A program made the translations under genes and the position numbers. Positions 17,013 through 27,024 of a stretch of 64,000 nucleotides of DNA are shown in pieces. This DNA comes from Rhizobium leguminosarum bv. trifolii WSM1325. GTDB lineage: Bacteria > Pseudomonadota > Alphaproteobacteria > Rhizobiales > Rhizobiaceae. A model generated the notes under the pieces. It saw only the letters and a list, made by a program, of their open reading frames with translations. It did no database searches and had not been told where the DNA came from. Every line of letters begins with the position of its first letter. Within the stretch, counting starts at the first letter, position 1. The stretch spans positions 3,777,501 to 3,841,500 of the forward strand of contig CP001622.1 in the NCBI GenBank assembly GCA_000023185.1. The letters run 5' to 3'.

Positions 17013-17726
17013 TTAGGCACGCAAACCGGTGTCCTTAGCGGAAACCAACTTGTGCAGATGCACCATCATACCGGCGGCAAAAAGCGGCGTCAGAAGATTG
17101 ACGATCGGGATCGCCAGGAAAAGGGCGATCATCAGCCCGCCGAGAAAGACGGTGGAGGCATGCTTGGCGCGGAAGAGCCGCGCCTCATCCGGCGAACGGA
17201 AGCGCATGGCGGCGAATTCGAAGAATTCCCGTCCGAGCAGATAGCCGTTCACCAGAAAGAACGCGACCAGATTGACGCCGGGTATGAACAGCAGCAGCAA
17301 TGCCAGGATATTGCCGAGAATCACCACACCGAGAAACTTGATCGAGCTTACCATCGCCGGACCGAGCGGCATGGCGGTGCCCGGCGCGTCCTTGGGATAG
17401 TCGCGCTTTTCGATGACCTCGGCGACGTCGTCGAGAAACAGGCCGGCAATCAGCGCCGTCACCGGCGACAGCAGCAGCGCCAGCATGAGAGCAAGGCCGA
17501 TTCCGGCAAAAATTGCGAAGATGAGAGCGAACCACCCCGCCCAATCCGGCATATCGGGAAAGAAGCTCGTGAGCCAGGGAAAGAGAAAGGCCATGAAGGC
17601 CCCGCGCAGCGCGAACCAGAGGCCGACAAGCACGAGAACCGTCAGGCCGAGCACCTTCCAGAAGACAGAGCGTGTTTCCGATGCGAACAGATTGGCGAGC
17701 GAAAGTCGAGCGGCGTCAAGAATCAT
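17013..17726 (-). CDS. EI24/CysZ-like membrane protein
   Basis: A 237-residue protein with about five to six hydrophobic segments (VLGLTVLVLVGLWFAL, FALIFAIFAGIGLALMLALLLSPV, FLGVVILGNILALLLLFIPGVNLV, FLGGLMIALFLAIPIVNLLTPLFAAGM). The central GVNLVAFFLVNGYLLGREFFEFAAMR is the signature region of the EI24/CysZ family, some members of which import sulfate. Nothing nearby points to sulfur metabolism, so substrate is open. It is divergent from the RpiR regulator across 234 bp. Confidence 0.85.
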   Translation of the reverse strand: MILDAARLSLANLFASETRSVFWKVLGLTVLVLVGLWFALRGAFMAFLFPWLTSFFPDMPDWAGWFALIFAIFAGIGLALMLALLLSPVTALIAGLFLDDVAEVIEKRDYPKDAPGTAMPLGPAMVSSIKFLGVVILGNILALLLLFIPGVNLVAFFLVNGYLLGREFFEFAAMRFRSPDEARLFRAKHASTVFLGGLMIALFLAIPIVNLLTPLFAAGMMVHLHKLVSAKDTGLRA

Positions 17727-17814
17727 GTCTCAGGCGTCTCCGGTTGCGCCGAAGATGTAGGGAAGATGCGGGCCACCGACAAGAGAGAATAAAATTGCAT
17801 TCAGTAATAGAAAA

Positions 17815-17842
17815 CTTGTCGAAAACCAAATACTAATATAAT
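17815..17842 (+). promoter_or_regulatory. Putative promoter of the RpiR-type regulator
   Basis: CTTGTC (17815-17820), 16-bp spacer, TATAAT (17837-17842), close to the rhizobial housekeeping consensus CTTGAC-N17-CTATAT. The -10 is inside an AATAT-A-ATATT palindrome (17835-17845). The region is markedly AT-rich against its surroundings. It implies a leader of about 110 bases before the GTG at 17961. Confidence 0.5.
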
Positions 17843-17960
17843 ATTGTGGCATACATGAAATACGCACGGGCCTGAGAAGCAGCTTCCGAAATAGTTGCAA
17901 AGACAAGGGGTCGCAACAGCGCATCCACGGAACGCCTCTGAGGAAGATGGGGAGGCTGCC

Positions 17961-18815
17961 GTGGAAGACTTTGTGCAAAAACTCAGGCAATACGCAAAAA
18001 CCGGCACACCCGCCGAGCGCCGTATCGCGAAATATTTCACCGAACATCTGAACGACCTGCCATTCGAGACGGCTGCGTCCGTTGCCGACAGGCTGGATCT
18101 CTCGCCGATGACCGTCGGGCGCTTTCTGCGCTCGCTCGGTTATCAGGGATTGGACAGCGTCAAGGTGGAGATTCGCGAGACCGTGACGACATCGCCGGCG
18201 CAATTACAGAGCGCCATGAGCGAGCTGCATGCCGACGCCGCGGAGGGCAAACCGCTGGCCGTGCTGGTTGCCGAACAGATCCAGGCCCTCCATCATATCT
18301 ATCATCTGACGGCGCAGCCGCACTGGTCGGAAGCCGTCGGCTTGATCAGCACTGCCCGCGAAGTGTCGATCGCCACGCATGCGCGGCTCGCAAGCCTGGC
18401 CAATCATTTCTGCCAGCGGCTGACACAAGCCCGCGACGGCGTGCGCACGCTCGACGCCGCCGACAACCGTTTTGCGGAACTCTTCGCCCGGCTGGCGGTC
18501 GACGACGCACTGCTCGTCATCATCGATTGTCGCCGCTTCGCCAAGGCGCGGCTGCTTGCCAGAACGGCGCGGCGCTACGGCTATAAGGTCGTGCTGATTT
18601 CGCCGCAGCAAGCGGACTGGATGGCGGACCAGTCGAACGTCATGCTGCCTCTGCCGCCCGCTCGTGCACCCGATCTCGACAATCTTCCGCCGCTGATCGC
18701 GCTGCTCGATTGCCTGTCGGAATCCGTCATCCTCCAAGTCGGAGAAGAGGCGGCACTTCGCCGCCGCCGCATGATGGAGTTCGCGACCGTGCTCGGCGAG
18801 ACGGCGAACCACTAA
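17961..18815 (+). CDS. MurR/RpiR-family transcriptional regulator
   Basis: A 284-residue regulator. The N-terminal HTH_6 domain is at ~15-80 (TPAERRIAKYFTEHLNDLPFETAASVADRLDLSPMTVGRFLRSLGY) and the C-terminal SIS sugar-phosphate-binding domain spans ~125-260 (VSIATHARLASLANHFCQRL ... VDDALLVIIDCRRFAKARLLARTARRYGYKVVLIS). GTG 17961 has GGAGG 5 bases upstream; the in-frame ATG at 17895 has none. It is convergent with the FGGY kinase gene and may sense a phosphorylated sugar from that pathway, but it is just as likely to have unlinked targets. Confidence 0.88.
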   Translation: MEDFVQKLRQYAKTGTPAERRIAKYFTEHLNDLPFETAASVADRLDLSPMTVGRFLRSLGYQGLDSVKVEIRETVTTSPAQLQSAMSELHADAAEGKPLAVLVAEQIQALHHIYHLTAQPHWSEAVGLISTAREVSIATHARLASLANHFCQRLTQARDGVRTLDAADNRFAELFARLAVDDALLVIIDCRRFAKARLLARTARRYGYKVVLISPQQADWMADQSNVMLPLPPARAPDLDNLPPLIALLDCLSESVILQVGEEAALRRRRMMEFATVLGETANH

Positions 18816-18820
18816 TTTTA

Positions 18821-18867
18821 AAAGGATCATGCGCAGATTCAAAGTGATGGAGCGCCGCGCGGCGCTC
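18821..18867 (+). repeat. Partial copy of the GCGCATAA palindromic repeat plus GC hairpin
   Basis: The right arm GGATCATGCGCA is at 18824-18835. It is followed by ATTCAAAGTGATGGAGCG, which closely matches the sequence after the full copies at 45421 and 62377, and then by an 18-bp perfect palindrome GAGCGCCGCGCGGCGCTC (18850-18867). The left arm is missing. It starts within ten bases of the rpiR stop codon and its hairpin touches the kinase stop, so it may serve as a shared 3' end for both convergent genes. Confidence 0.6.
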
Positions 18868-20450
18868 TATTGCATCGTTTCCAATTCGGCGCGGTGCCGG
18901 TGCATGGCGAGAAGTCGGCGGTAGTCGCGGTCGTAGAGCGCCTGCTTCGCCTTGTCGGGAAGCCGTTCGTCGGCGCCCGGATACATCGCCTCGCCGGCCG
19001 CCGCCAGATCCTTGTACAGGCCGCAGGCGACGGATGCTGCGATCGCCGTGCCGAGCAGCACTGCCTCGTTCATCTTCGGCACCACGACCTTGCAGCCGGT
19101 CGCATCGCTATAAAGCTCCATCAGCACCGGGTTCTTCACATGCCCGCCGGCGATATGCAGCGTATCGGTCATGTAACCGTATTGCTTCATCATTTCCAGA
19201 ATATGGCGGATGCCGAGCGCAATGCCCACCGCAGAGCGCCAATAAAGCGCGCAGAGCCCGTCGAAGGACGTATCGAGCGTCAGTCCACTGACGACGCCGA
19301 CCGCATGCGGATCGGCGAGTGGCGAGCGGTTGCCATGGAAATCCGGCAGCACGAAGATCCGCGCACCGAAGGCATCGCCCTCCTCGGCCCGCAATTCGGC
19401 GATCCGCGCGACGATCCTCTGATGCAGCGCCGCCGTTGGCTCGCCGCCGGCCGCATGCATGCGCACGATGTGGTCGAGCAGCGCGCCGGTCGCCGATTGC
19501 CCGGCCTCCACCAGCCAGGATTGCGGGAAGACAGCCTCGTAATAGGGACCCCACATGCCATGGCTCGGCTTGCGCTCCCGCGAGAACGTAACGATGCAGC
19601 TCGATGTGCCGGCAATCAGCGCCAGCTGGTGCTCGCGTTTGACAGGATCAGCGGCATAGCCGCCGAGCGCGCCGAGTGCGCCGGCATAGGCGTCGATCAT
19701 CCCGGCAGCGACACGGCAGTCCACAGTCAGCCCCAGCGCTTCTGCCGCTTCCTCAGTCAGCCGGCCGACGCTGTCTCCGACAGGCGTGGTCTCATCCGGC
19801 AGGTGGCCGCGCGCCTGAAGGTCCTCGAGGCCGATCCGCTCCAGGAAATCCTGCTGCCAGCCCTTTTCGAGATGGGCGAGATAGTTCCATTTCGCCGTCA
19901 GCGTGCAGCGCGAACGGGCGGCCGATCCGGTCGATTTCCACGTCATGAAATCGGCGAGATCGAAGAAGTAGCCGGCCGTTTCCCATGTGGCGGGCAGCTT
20001 TTTCTTCAGCCACATCAGCTTCGGCATTTCCATTTCCGGCGACATCACGTGGCCGGAATGTTCGAGCACCCTGTGCTCCGTCGCCGTGCAGAAATCGGCT
20101 TCCTTCAGCGCCCGGTGATCGAGCCAGACGATCGTGTCGAAACGCCGGTCGCCGCCTGTGGAAACGCTGAGCTGCCGGCCCTCGATGTCACGGACGACGA
20201 GCGAGCAGGTGGCGTCGAAGCCAATCGCTCCGACCGAGGCGGCGGCGATGCCGGATTGCTCCACCGCCCTGCGCACTGCCGTGCAGGCGGCCGACCAGAT
20301 GTCTTCGGAATCATGCTCGGCATGGTTTTCGCGTGGCCGGTTCATCACGATCGGATGCTCGGCCTTGGCGAGCAGACGGCCGCGTACATCGAAGACGCCG
20401 GCGCGCGCGCTGCCCGTGCCGATATCCACCGCAACCACATGATCACGCAT
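18867..20450 (-). CDS. FGGY-family carbohydrate kinase (ribulokinase-like)
   Basis: A 527-residue sugar kinase. The N-terminal phosphate-binding loop is VAVDIGTGSARAGVFD, the middle carries IGFDATCSLVV and MIDAYAGALG, and the C-terminal ATP-binding half has IAGTSSCIV, LPDFHGNRSPLADP and AGGHVKNPVLMELYSDATG. These are typical of the FGGY subgroup that includes D-ribulokinase. In this operon it probably phosphorylates the ketose made by polyol oxidation (D-ribulose or D-xylulose from ribitol or arabitol); a fructose substrate would be unusual for the family. The ATG shares its A with the upstream HAD stop (TGATG), so translation is coupled. Confidence 0.9.
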   Translation of the reverse strand: MRDHVVAVDIGTGSARAGVFDVRGRLLAKAEHPIVMNRPRENHAEHDSEDIWSAACTAVRRAVEQSGIAAASVGAIGFDATCSLVVRDIEGRQLSVSTGGDRRFDTIVWLDHRALKEADFCTATEHRVLEHSGHVMSPEMEMPKLMWLKKKLPATWETAGYFFDLADFMTWKSTGSAARSRCTLTAKWNYLAHLEKGWQQDFLERIGLEDLQARGHLPDETTPVGDSVGRLTEEAAEALGLTVDCRVAAGMIDAYAGALGALGGYAADPVKREHQLALIAGTSSCIVTFSRERKPSHGMWGPYYEAVFPQSWLVEAGQSATGALLDHIVRMHAAGGEPTAALHQRIVARIAELRAEEGDAFGARIFVLPDFHGNRSPLADPHAVGVVSGLTLDTSFDGLCALYWRSAVGIALGIRHILEMMKQYGYMTDTLHIAGGHVKNPVLMELYSDATGCKVVVPKMNEAVLLGTAIAASVACGLYKDLAAAGEAMYPGADERLPDKAKQALYDRDYRRLLAMHRHRAELETMQ

Positions 20451-21139
20451 CAAGTCTTGGTCCCGTCCAGCTTATGGTTGCGGACAAGGTGTATCAAATC
20501 CGGCATGGCGTCAAACACCACATCAGGCGAAAGGCGGTCGAGTTCGGCACGATATCCGGTGAAATTGGCGTGTGATCCGCCGGTGAAGGCAAAGACCGTC
20601 ATGCCTGCTGCCTTGGCGGCGGCAATGCCGGCCGGGCTGTCTTCGACGACAAGGCAATGAGCCGGCTCGACCTGCATTTCACGCGCCGCATGCAGGAAGA
20701 GATCGGGCGCCGGCTTGCCGCGCTTGACCATCGTTGCGCTGAAGATGTCGGGCAGCCTGTCGAGAAGCCCGGTCACCGACAGCGACAACCGGATTCGCTC
20801 CATCTGGCTGGAGGAGGCAACGCAGCAGCGAACGCCCAGCCTGTCGATCGCCGCGGCGATACCGTCGATCGGCTTCAGTTCCGTGCGAAAACGAGCGTAG
20901 AGTTCGATGCGGATACGCTCGAGGAATTCCTCGTCGGCATGGACGTTGAATTCGGTTTCCAGCGTATCGATGAGGGTCGACAGGCTGCGGCCGAGAAAAC
21001 GCTCATAGGCCTGGTCCTCGGTGATCGAGACGCCGAGATCGTTCATTGCCCCGACGAGCACGCTGATCGAGATCGGCTCGCTGTCGACGAGTACGCCATC
21101 GCAATCGAAGATCACCAGCCGTGTTTCAGCATCAGCCAT
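20450..21139 (-). CDS. HAD-superfamily hydrolase (beta-phosphoglucomutase-like)
   Basis: A 229-residue cytosolic enzyme. Motif I is FDCDGVLVDSEP, with the nucleophile Asp and acid/base Asp. Motif II is CCVASSS, motif III the Lys in KRGKPAPDLF, and motif IV VVEDSPAGI. A helical cap domain (ITEDQAYERFLGRSLSTLIDTLE) follows motif I, as in phosphoglycolate phosphatase and beta-phosphoglucomutase relatives. Within a polyol operon it may dephosphorylate a sugar phosphate, either as a salvage step or to limit sugar-phosphate stress. It lies between mtlK (97-bp gap) and the FGGY kinase (one-base overlap). Confidence 0.88.
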   Translation of the reverse strand: MADAETRLVIFDCDGVLVDSEPISISVLVGAMNDLGVSITEDQAYERFLGRSLSTLIDTLETEFNVHADEEFLERIRIELYARFRTELKPIDGIAAAIDRLGVRCCVASSSQMERIRLSLSVTGLLDRLPDIFSATMVKRGKPAPDLFLHAAREMQVEPAHCLVVEDSPAGIAAAKAAGMTVFAFTGGSHANFTGYRAELDRLSPDVVFDAMPDLIHLVRNHKLDGTKT

Positions 21140-21235
21140 GCAAGACCCAACCTGAGTTCAATTCGGACGCGTTACCGTCCCGCTTCACTCGCAAGGCCGG
21201 ATGAATGGCGGCAGTAGAGACCGCCACCGAATTTC

Positions 21236-22717
21236 TTACACTGCGAGCTTGCCGTCGAGATAGAGCTGCAGCGTCTCCCGCGTGCCCTTTTCCCACAGGG
21301 TTTTGAGAGCATGGGCAAAACGCTTGCGGAAAAGTTCGGATTTTGCCACTTCGCCGAAAATATCGTCGAAGACGAGGAAGGCCGATGGATCGTCCTTGGC
21401 TTTCAGCGCTGCCGCATGCAGGCGCTCTGCGCTCGCGTCGTTGAAGACGATATCCTTGCCGCTGTCGGTCTTGCCGGCGAAATAACGGCACCAGAGTGCC
21501 GAAACCAGCGCCAGACCGACGACGTCCCTGCCCTGACTCAAATTGTTGAGCGTCGACGGCAGGATGAATTTCGGTTGGCGGTTCGAGCCGTCCTGCGCCA
21601 GCCGCGGAATGGTGTCGGCAATCTTCGGATTGAGCAGGCGATGTTCGATCAGCGCGAAATAATCCGTCAGCGACGTGTTCGGCACCGGCGGCACGATCGG
21701 AATGATCTCGTCTTTCTCGAGTTTGGCGAGGAAGGCGCGGATCAGCGGGTCTTCCATGGAATCATGCACGAAGTGAATGTCCATCAGCGCCGCCGGATAG
21801 GCGATCGCGGCATGCCCGCCGTTGAGGATGCGGATCTTCATATGCTCGTAAGGCGTGACATCGGCAACGAAGGTGACGCCGACCTTTTCCAGCGCCGGCC
21901 GGCCGGCGGTGAACTTATCCTCGAGCACCCATTGCTTGAATTCCTCGCAATAAACCGGCCAACTGTCCTCGATCTGGAAATTGTCCCTGAGGAAATCGAT
22001 CTCGCGCTGGCTGGTCGCCGGCGTGATTCGGTCGACCATGGCGTTCGGGAAGGCGACATTCGCCCGGATCCAGTCGGCAAAGGCAGGATCCGAAAGTGCC
22101 GCCGTGCCGACGACGGCATTGGCGGTGACGATGCCATTATGGGGAATGTTGTCGCAGGACATGACGGTGAAAGGTCCGATGCCCTTGTCCTTGCGCGCCT
22201 TCAGGCCGGCGACGATCAGGCCGAACACCGTCTTCGGCGCGTTGGGGTTCTCTCCGTCTGCGGCAATGGCCGGATGGGCCGGATTGAACGTGCCTGAGGC
22301 ATCGATGAAATAACCGCCCTCGGTAATCGTCATCGAAACGATGCGGATTTCGGGATCGGCAAGCCTGGCGATGATCGCAGCGGCATCGCCGACCGGCAGG
22401 ATGTCGATCATCGGTGCGGTGACGCGCGCCGCCGTCTTGTTGTTGTCCTGTTCGACCACCGTCGTCAGGAAATCCTGCGCCGCAAGCTTTTCGCGCATCG
22501 CCGCATCCGACGGCAGCACGCCGGCGCCGACGATCGCCCAGTCGTGATCCGTGCCCGCGTTGAAGAGATCGTCGAGATAGATCGCCTGATGGGCACGGTG
22601 GAAATTGCCGACGCCGAAGTGCACGATGCCGGCCTTCAGCGACGCCCTGTCATATCCAGGGATGGCAGCAGTGCGCGCCACATCCGAAAGCGTTGCCAGC
22701 GATAGTTTGCACGTCAT
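21236..22717 (-). CDS. mtlK: Mannitol 2-dehydrogenase-type polyol dehydrogenase
   Basis: A 493-residue long-chain polyol dehydrogenase that oxidises mannitol (often also arabitol and sorbitol) to the ketose with NAD. The Rossmann start is IVHFGVGNFHRAHQA (31-45). The catalytic triad Lys294, Asn299 and His302 is in KIRILNGGHAAIAYP, one residue off the numbering of the Pseudomonas mannitol 2-dehydrogenase. MSCDNIPHNG (186-195) is also conserved. It follows smoK by 85 bp in the operon smoE-F-G-K-mtlK. In Sinorhizobium meliloti the sorbitol dehydrogenase smoS lies between smoK and mtlK; here it is absent. Confidence 0.93.
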   Translation of the reverse strand: MTCKLSLATLSDVARTAAIPGYDRASLKAGIVHFGVGNFHRAHQAIYLDDLFNAGTDHDWAIVGAGVLPSDAAMREKLAAQDFLTTVVEQDNNKTAARVTAPMIDILPVGDAAAIIARLADPEIRIVSMTITEGGYFIDASGTFNPAHPAIAADGENPNAPKTVFGLIVAGLKARKDKGIGPFTVMSCDNIPHNGIVTANAVVGTAALSDPAFADWIRANVAFPNAMVDRITPATSQREIDFLRDNFQIEDSWPVYCEEFKQWVLEDKFTAGRPALEKVGVTFVADVTPYEHMKIRILNGGHAAIAYPAALMDIHFVHDSMEDPLIRAFLAKLEKDEIIPIVPPVPNTSLTDYFALIEHRLLNPKIADTIPRLAQDGSNRQPKFILPSTLNNLSQGRDVVGLALVSALWCRYFAGKTDSGKDIVFNDASAERLHAAALKAKDDPSAFLVFDDIFGEVAKSELFRKRFAHALKTLWEKGTRETLQLYLDGKLAV

Positions 22718-22802
22718 GTTTCAGTCCTCTTGAAGGTCTTGCCGAGACGGCCGGGCGCCATCGTCCGGCTCGCATGCCTGCCCTCCGGCCCGGCCGGCTG
22801 CC

Positions 22803-23801
<999 letters not shown>

Positions 23802-23819
23802 GTTTCTCTCCCTTTTATG

Positions 23820-24650
23820 TTATTTCACAGCGCCGAAGGTCAGGCCGCGGACGAGTTGTTTCTGACTGAACCAGCCAAGGATCAGGATCGGCGCGATCGC
23901 CATCGTCGATGCCGCCGAGAGCTTGGCGTAAAACAGACCCTCGGGGCTGGAATAGGAAGCGATGAAGGCCGTCAGCGGCGCCGCCTTCGAGGCGGTGAGA
24001 TTGAGCGTCCAGAACGCCTCGTTCCAGGCAAGGATGATGTTCAAAAGCAGTGTCGAGGCAATGCCGGGCACGGCCATCGGCGTCAGCACGTAGACGATCT
24101 CCTTCATCAGCGACGCCCCATCCATACGCGCCGCCTCGAGGATCTCGCCGGGGATTTCCTTGAAGTAGGTGTAGAGCATCCAGACGATAATCGGCAGGTT
24201 GATCAGCGTCAGCACGATCACCAGGCCGGTGCGCGTGTCGAGTAGGCCAAAATTGCGGAACATCAGATAGATCGGGATCAGCGCGCCGACCGGCGGCATC
24301 ATCTTGGTCGACAGCATCCACATCAGCACGTCCTTGGTCCGCTTGGTCGGCGAAAACGCCATCGCCCAGGCGGCCGGAATGGCGATGATCAGGCCGATCA
24401 GCGTCGAGCCGAAGGAGATGATCACCGAGTTCATGAAGTGGCTGAGATAGTTCGACCGGCTCTGCACCTCCGCGTAGTTCTCCGTCGTCCAGTGGAAGAA
24501 CAGGAACTGCGGCGGCGAGGCGATGGCATCGGCTTCCGACTTGAAGCTGGTGAGAAACGTCCAGAGAATCGGGAAGAAGATCAGGATGCCGAGCGTCCAG
24601 GCGATCGCGGTGACGATGAGCTTGCGCTTGGTTGTGACTTTTCTGGCCAT
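23820..24650 (-). CDS. smoG: Polyol ABC transporter permease (SmoG-like)
   Basis: A 276-residue MalG-class inner-membrane permease with six hydrophobic segments. The EAA loop is GEILEAARMDGASLMKEIVYVLTPMAVPG, and the C-terminus ends GLTFGAVK as in many MalG proteins. The ATG at 24650 lies one base after the smoF stop, and a GAGG motif inside the end of smoF can serve as ribosome site. A longer reading frame upstream runs inside smoF and is not credible. Confidence 0.93.
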   Translation of the reverse strand: MARKVTTKRKLIVTAIAWTLGILIFFPILWTFLTSFKSEADAIASPPQFLFFHWTTENYAEVQSRSNYLSHFMNSVIISFGSTLIGLIIAIPAAWAMAFSPTKRTKDVLMWMLSTKMMPPVGALIPIYLMFRNFGLLDTRTGLVIVLTLINLPIIVWMLYTYFKEIPGEILEAARMDGASLMKEIVYVLTPMAVPGIASTLLLNIILAWNEAFWTLNLTASKAAPLTAFIASYSSPEGLFYAKLSAASTMAIAPILILGWFSQKQLVRGLTFGAVK

Positions 24651-24651
24651 C

Positions 24652-25524
24652 TCAAGCCTCCAGATTCTTGCCGACGAGGCGCACGAGGAAGATCGCGACG
24701 ATATTGGCGAGGATAACAGCCACGATACCACCGGCCGATGCCCCACCGATATCGAACTGCAGCAGCGCCTGGGCATAGACGAGATAGGTGAGGTTGGTGC
24801 TGTCGGTGCCCGGCCCGCCATTGGTGGTGACGAGGATTTCGGCAAAGACCGAAAGCAGGAAGATCGTCTGGATCAGGATCACCACGGTGATGGCGCGCGC
24901 CATGTGCGGAAGGATGATGTAGATGAACTTCGAGATCGGTCCGGCGCCGTCCATCTCGGAGGCTTCCTTCTGCTCCTCGTCGAGCGACTGCAGCGCCGTC
25001 AGCATGATGAGGGTGGCAAACGGCAGCCATTGCCAGGCGACGATCAGAATGACGGAAAACAGCGGCGCATTCGCCAGCCAGTCGATCGGCTGCAGGCCGA
25101 GCGCCTTGGCAAGATGCGCAAACAACCCGTTGACCGGGTTCATGAACATATTCTTCCAGACCAGTGCTGCCACCGTCGGCATGACGAAGAACGGTGCAAT
25201 CACCAGGATGCGCACGATGCCCTGGCCGTACATCGGCTGGTCGAGCAGCAGCGCAAAGGCGATGCCGCCGATGACGGTGATCAGCAACACGCCGGCAACA
25301 AGCAGCAGCGTGTTGATCAGCGCGGCGAAGAAGGCCGGATCCGACAGGAAATATTCGTAGTTCAGGAAACCGACGAAGCTCTCCATGCCGGGGCTGAGCA
25401 GATTGTAGTTCAGCAGCGAGAAATAGATCGTCATCGCCAGCGGGACGATCATCCACGCAAAAAGCAGCAGCACGGAGGGCGCGATCATCAGGCGCGCGGA
25501 GGAGCGGGTGTGTAACGTTGCCAT
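24652..25524 (-). CDS. smoF: Polyol ABC transporter permease (SmoF-like)
   Basis: A 290-residue MalF-class permease. TM1 is LMIAPSVLLLFAWMIVPLAMTIYFSLL; the EAA loop is EEQKEASEMDGAGPISKFIYIILPHMARA, followed by FAEILVTTNGGPGTDSTNLTYLVY, a conserved CUT1 permease stretch. ATG 25524 gives a normal N-terminus (MATLHTRSSARL); in-frame starts further up fall in the hairpin region between smoE and smoF. It is separated from smoE by two strong RNA hairpins. Confidence 0.92.
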   Translation of the reverse strand: MATLHTRSSARLMIAPSVLLLFAWMIVPLAMTIYFSLLNYNLLSPGMESFVGFLNYEYFLSDPAFFAALINTLLLVAGVLLITVIGGIAFALLLDQPMYGQGIVRILVIAPFFVMPTVAALVWKNMFMNPVNGLFAHLAKALGLQPIDWLANAPLFSVILIVAWQWLPFATLIMLTALQSLDEEQKEASEMDGAGPISKFIYIILPHMARAITVVILIQTIFLLSVFAEILVTTNGGPGTDSTNLTYLVYAQALLQFDIGGASAGGIVAVILANIVAIFLVRLVGKNLEA

Positions 25525-25579
25525 GGCAATCACCGATCTGGACTGAAGCGGGGAGCGGCCGCAAGGCAGCTTTGTCTGG

Positions 25580-25619
25580 AAAAAAGCGGCCGCCGATGCA
25601 GTTCGGGCAATCGGCGGCC
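25580..25619 (-). terminator. Intra-operon terminator-like hairpin, smoE-smoF
   Basis: On the minus strand: a perfect 10-bp stem GGCCGCCGAT / ATCGGCGGCC (arms 25610-25619 and 25588-25597) and then GC followed by six Ts (A-run 25580-25585). It looks like an intrinsic terminator but sits inside the operon, 45-84 bases after the smoE stop. Partial termination here would give more binding protein than permease. Confidence 0.75.
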
Positions 25620-25622
25620 CAG

Positions 25623-25650
25623 AGAGGCGGATTGTCAAGGATCCGCCTCT
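25623..25650 (-). other. mRNA 3'-stabilising hairpin after smoE
   Basis: A perfect 10-bp stem AGAGGCGGAT / ATCCGCCTCT (25623-25632 and 25641-25650) with an eight-base loop, placed 14 bases after the smoE stop. There is no T-run. Its position matches the stabilising palindromes between malE and malF in enteric bacteria. Confidence 0.65.
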
Positions 25651-25663
25651 TGCTCAGGAGGTT

Positions 25664-26974
25664 TTATTTTATGTAGCCGGCCTTGGTCATTTCGCGAGTG
25701 GTCAGTTGCTGCGCTGCCTGCAGGGCCTGGTCGACCGAGAGCTGGCCGGCAAGAGCTGCGGAGAACTGCTGGCCCACCGCCGTGCCGATGCCCTGGAATT
25801 CCGGGATCGCCACGAACTGGACGCCGACATAGGGAACCGGCTTGACGGTCGGCTTGGTCGGATCGGCCGACTCGATCGAGTCGAGCGTCATCTTGGCGAA
25901 CGAAGCCGCCTTCTGGTAGTCCGCATTCGCATAGAGCGATTTGCGGGTGCCCGGAGGTGCGTTCAGCCAACCTTCCTTCTCGGCGACGAGGTTGCTGTAT
26001 TCCTTGCTGGTTGCCCAGGCAACGAACTTCTCAGCAGCTTCGGCCTTCTGGGTCCCTGCCGGGATGGCGAGGCTCCAGGCCCAGAGCCAGTTGCCGCGCT
26101 TGCCGAGGCCCTTGTCCGGGGCGAGCGCGAAGCCGACCTTGTCGGCGACCTGCGACTGCTTCGGATCGGCGACGAAGGAAGCGGCAACCGTTGCATCGAT
26201 CCACATGCCGCACTTACCGGTCTGGAAGAGCGCCAGGTTCTCGTTGAAGCCGTTGGAGGAGGCGCCCGGAGGGCCGGCGTCCTTCATCAGCTTGACGTAG
26301 AAGTCGAGCGTGTCCTTCCATTCCGGCTGATCGAACTGCGGCTTCCACTTCTCGTCAAACCAGCGTGCGCCGAAGGAATTGGACATGGCCGTCAAGAAGG
26401 CCATGTTCTCGCCCCAGCCGGCCTTGCCGCGAAGGCAGATGCCGTAGATTTCCTTGTCCTTGTTGGTGATCTTGCGGGCAGCGTCGGCAACGAAGTCCCA
26501 GGTCGGCGCGTCGGGCATTTTCAGGCCGGCAGCTTCGAACAGGTCCTTACGGTACATGACCATCGAGCTTTCACCATAGAACGGCGAAGCATAGAGCTTG
26601 CCGTCCACAGTCAGGCCGCTGCGAATTGCCGGCAGCAAGTCGTCGACGTCGTAATTGGCGCCGAGATTGTCGAGCGGCAGCAACCAGTCCTGTTTTGCCC
26701 AGATCGGAACTTCATAGGTGCCGATCGTCAGAACGTCGTACTGGCCGCCCTTGGTCGCGATATCGGTCGTGACCTTCTGGCGCAGCACGTTTTCTTCCAG
26801 GGTTACCCATTCAAGGTCGATACCGGGGTTCTTCGCCTTGAAATCATCCGTCAGCTTCTGCATCCGGATCATGTCGCCGTTATTCACGGTCGCGATTGTC
26901 AGCGTTTCGGCCGAAGCCATACCGGCAAACGCCAGTGCTGAGCAGGCGCCCAGCAGAAAAGTTCTCAATGTCAT
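25664..26974 (-). CDS. smoE: Polyol ABC transporter solute-binding protein (SmoE-like)
   Basis: A 436-residue periplasmic protein. The signal peptide is residues 1-23 (TLRTFLLGACSALAFAGMASA, cleaved before ETLTIATV). The mature part is a family-1 sugar-binding protein with YDVLTIGTYEVPIWAKQDWLLPL and KAEAAEKFVAWATSKEY. It should bind sorbitol, mannitol or related polyols, as SmoE does in other rhizobia. ATG 26974 has GGAGG 6 bases upstream; an upstream start at 27025 would spoil the signal peptide and lies on the promoter. It is the first gene of the smoEFGK-mtlK-HAD-kinase operon. Confidence 0.93.
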   Translation of the reverse strand: MTLRTFLLGACSALAFAGMASAETLTIATVNNGDMIRMQKLTDDFKAKNPGIDLEWVTLEENVLRQKVTTDIATKGGQYDVLTIGTYEVPIWAKQDWLLPLDNLGANYDVDDLLPAIRSGLTVDGKLYASPFYGESSMVMYRKDLFEAAGLKMPDAPTWDFVADAARKITNKDKEIYGICLRGKAGWGENMAFLTAMSNSFGARWFDEKWKPQFDQPEWKDTLDFYVKLMKDAGPPGASSNGFNENLALFQTGKCGMWIDATVAASFVADPKQSQVADKVGFALAPDKGLGKRGNWLWAWSLAIPAGTQKAEAAEKFVAWATSKEYSNLVAEKEGWLNAPPGTRKSLYANADYQKAASFAKMTLDSIESADPTKPTVKPVPYVGVQFVAIPEFQGIGTAVGQQFSAALAGQLSVDQALQAAQQLTTREMTKAGYIK

Positions 26975-27024
26975 AATCTTCCTCCCAGAAGATGGGGTGT
27001 GAGCATTCGCTTCGCTCATGGGCA

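Noticed and set aside
18870..20660. Long plus-strand open frame of nearly 600 codons opposite the FGGY kinase gene
   Set aside because: It is a codon-bias shadow: Arg/His/Gly-rich with no family features, on the opposite strand of a gene with all FGGY motifs.
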